A stretch of DNA of 15,887 nucleotides. Source: JAYWGN01 sp043778255. GTDB taxonomy: Bacteria; Bacteroidota; Bacteroidia; Chitinophagales; Chitinophagaceae. The stretch spans positions 1 to 15,887 of the forward strand of contig JAYWGN010000056.1 of assembly GCA_043778255.1 (NCBI GenBank), given 5' to 3'. The translations under genes and the position numbers were made by a program. Position 1 is the first letter of the stretch. Every line of letters starts with the position of its first letter. The notes below the pieces were generated by a model. The model was not told where the DNA came from. It did not search any database and saw only the letters and a list, made by a program, of their open reading frames with translations. Shown in pieces: positions 14,645 to 15,887 of this stretch.

Positions 14645-15433
14645 TTAATTTTTTAAAGTGTAATTAAAGCTAAATTGATATATCGGTAATCCATATTCTA
14701 TTTCGGGTGCTTTATTATATTTGTAGTAAATAGCTTTAAGGTTTATTAAATTATTTATTTCAATACCAAAGCCCATACTTTTACCATTGTAAAGCCCATT
14801 AGTATTTACTTTGGGTAAAAATTCAGTTATTTGTGTTGGGTTAGTATACATAAAATGGTATCTAAATGCCAACCAAAACACCCCTACATTTTTATTATTA
14901 GTACGTTCCCATGCACCTGTTTGAAAATAAAGACCAACTGTTCCAAAGCTATTCAAAAAATTTTTTGGCTTACCAGTTAATGGGTCTGAAACAAAGCCAA
15001 CCCTAAAGCCAGTTAATACCCTTTCGCCAATATGATACAAAAATCCAATTTTAGTAACCTTTTTATTTTTCTTTAAATAAATAACATTATCGATACTTAA
15101 ATTAATTAAGCCGCTCAATGGGTTTATAAATTGGTTTACCAAATGTTCATTTGATTTATTATTTATTTGCACATTTTGTTGCTGAAAGTTATTAGCACTT
15201 ACTCCACTATACAGGCTTAATGGAAATGCTATTTTTCCTGGTTCACCAATATATAATCTTATAAATCTTGCACTTGCATTTATTTGTCCATTATTTATAA
15301 TGTCAATAAATCCGTTAGTAAATATTTCGGGTTTATACTCTTGCTCTTTTAATACTTGATTTGTGGTGGTATCTTTTATTTTTTGTGCTTTACAAGTATT
15401 TACTATAAATAATATGATAAATAATACTCTCAA
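14645..15433 (-). CDS. Probable outer-membrane or surface beta-rich protein, TTG start
   Basis: The 262-aa frame starts at TTG with a signal peptide (MRVLFIILFIVNTCKAQ, about 1-16). An in-frame TAG lies five codons further upstream and no ATG is available, so TTG is the best start unless the 5' end is frameshifted. The mature part has strand-like segments: SARFIRLYIGEPGKIAFPLS, LINLSIDNVIYLKKN, KIGFLYHIGERVLTGFRVGF and FGTVGLYFQTGAWE. It goes on to NVGVFWLAFRYHFMY and ends in YQFSFNYTLKN, which fits an outer-membrane barrel. A degraded copy of the shared leader and its ATG lies just upstream at 15488-15565. The ATG at 15495 opens only a 21-codon frame whose stop overlaps this TTG. This suggests the original 5' end has been disturbed. 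Confidence 0.6.
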   Translation of the reverse strand: MRVLFIILFIVNTCKAQKIKDTTTNQVLKEQEYKPEIFTNGFIDIINNGQINASARFIRLYIGEPGKIAFPLSLYSGVSANNFQQQNVQINNKSNEHLVNQFINPLSGLINLSIDNVIYLKKNKKVTKIGFLYHIGERVLTGFRVGFVSDPLTGKPKNFLNSFGTVGLYFQTGAWERTNNKNVGVFWLAFRYHFMYTNPTQITEFLPKVNTNGLYNGKSMGFGIEINNLINLKAIYYKYNKAPEIEYGLPIYQFSFNYTLKN

Positions 15434-15487
15434 AGCAAATGAAGCATACTACAATTATGTGTAATTATCTTTATTGTTACAAATGTT

Positions 15488-15565
15488 GGTTTCATAATTG
15501 TATTTTTTTTATTTAATTTAACTGCCTACTTTTTTCTGAAGGTTTTCGGGTATTCCTTTTTATTT
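15488..15565 (-). repeat. Degraded third copy of the shared leader
   Basis: The plus strand reads GGTTTCATAATTGTA (15488-15502), an exact match to the start-codon context of the Cys-rich gene. It is followed by CTGCCTACTT and GAAGGTTTTCGGGTATTCC, which align with CCCTACTC and AAGGGCTTTCGGGTTATCCC of the intact leaders. The rest has diverged. The ATG in this context (15495-15493) opens only a short frame that stops at 15430, overlapping the TTG start of the next gene. Confidence 0.45.
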
Positions 15566-15653
15566 ATAGTGCTAAATTAGATGGTGTATTTGTATTATTT
15601 TTATTTGTTACACCAAATACTTAATTGTAAGTATAATTATATACATTTACATC

Positions 15654-15668
15654 GGTTTCATAATTGTA
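15654..15668 (-). repeat. Isolated copy of the GGTTTCATAATTGTA start-site motif
   Basis: This is the fourth copy of the 15-base start context (others at 11982, 14459 with one change, and 15488). Its ATG frame ends after four codons (MKPM), so no gene remains. It suggests a lost paralogous cassette between here and 15495. Confidence 0.35.
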
Positions 15669-15688
15669 TAGCAATATACAGTTATAAT

Positions 15689-15714
15689 AAGCTGCTCTTT
15701 TGGGCGGCTTTTTT
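15689..15714 (+). terminator. Orphan terminator-like hairpin on the plus strand
   Basis: AAGCTGCTC (15689-15697) pairs along its whole length with GGGCGGCTT (15702-15710) if two G-U pairs are allowed, around a TTTT loop, and runs into TTTTTT (15709-15714). On the minus strand the two wobble pairs become A-C mismatches, so the plus direction is favoured. I see no plus-strand gene upstream within the window, so it would end an unknown RNA or be a relic. Confidence 0.4.
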
Positions 15715-15887
15715 AATGCTATTTTTTTAATTGTATTACACAATTAGCTAAGCTATAAAGTTTGTTTTGTAATATAAGATGGCCTTACTATATGGTTGCA
15801 TTTAAAGCACCCTACTCCGTTACCAACTGAAAGCCAGTTGCAGTAAATATTATTTTGCGTTGCTTAAATAAATTGCCAGTGGTCATT
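15715..15887. other. Right-edge intergenic region with a leader-like hairpin
   Basis: No convincing gene is seen. A perfect hairpin CAACTG (15824-15829), loop AAAGC, CAGTTG (15835-15840) lies next to minus-strand GTAACGGAGTAGGG, which matches TTAACCGAGTAGGG of the shared leader at 12 of 14 bases; CAACGCAA also recurs just upstream of it. This may be another distant leader copy. The only ATG frame here (15812-15886, 24 codons) is too short to call. Confidence 0.3.

Noticed and set aside
15812..15886. 24-codon ATG frame at the right edge
   Set aside because: It is too short, has no family features, and overlaps a hairpin with leader similarity.

Overview
The window looks like an AT-rich Bacteroidota chromosome, most plausibly of the Chitinophagaceae/Sphingobacteriia kind. 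Reasons: the double-glycine leader type of the precursor peptide, a LytS-type kinase with a LytTR regulator, many small secreted beta-barrel proteins with short Lys-starting signal peptides, starts without Shine-Dalgarno sequences, and GC-rich palindromes of the CCTGCC...GGCAGG type. Every convincing gene lies on the minus strand, so transcription runs from right to left. The organism assignment is inference from these traits; no taxonomic marker gene is present.

The left two thirds (10439 down to 420) is a compact class I lanthipeptide operon. In transcription order it holds a 68-aa precursor with a GG leader (lanA), an S41-family secreted peptidase, a four-helix LytS-type histidine kinase, a LytTR response regulator, a LanC cyclase with all zinc ligands, a full-length LanB dehydratase (glutamylation plus elimination domains), and a LanT exporter with an N-terminal C39 peptidase. 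Junctions are tight (1-bp, 4-bp and 14-bp overlaps, or gaps of 13 to 60 bp), which suggests one transcript. The expected route is: LanB dehydrates Ser/Thr in the core, LanC closes up to two (methyl)lanthionine rings on its two Cys, LanT cuts after Gly-Gly and exports the product. The kinase/regulator pair probably controls expression. The S41 enzyme acts outside the cytoplasm at an unknown step.

Between the precursor and the next gene (10440-10814) there is candidate regulatory sequence and an unannotated small two-helix membrane protein gene that carries two indels. Further right (10815-15433) is an array of secreted or outer-membrane proteins: four probable beta-barrels, an eight-cysteine secreted protein and a larger secreted protein of unknown role. 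Two of these genes are preceded by the same 99-bp leader (one mismatch), and one or two degraded copies lie near the right edge. This shared leader is the least explained structure in the window.

The two ends (1-419 and 15434-15887) hold no convincing complete gene. The left end has palindromes and a possible gene fragment. The right end has leader relics and an orphan terminator-like hairpin on the plus strand.
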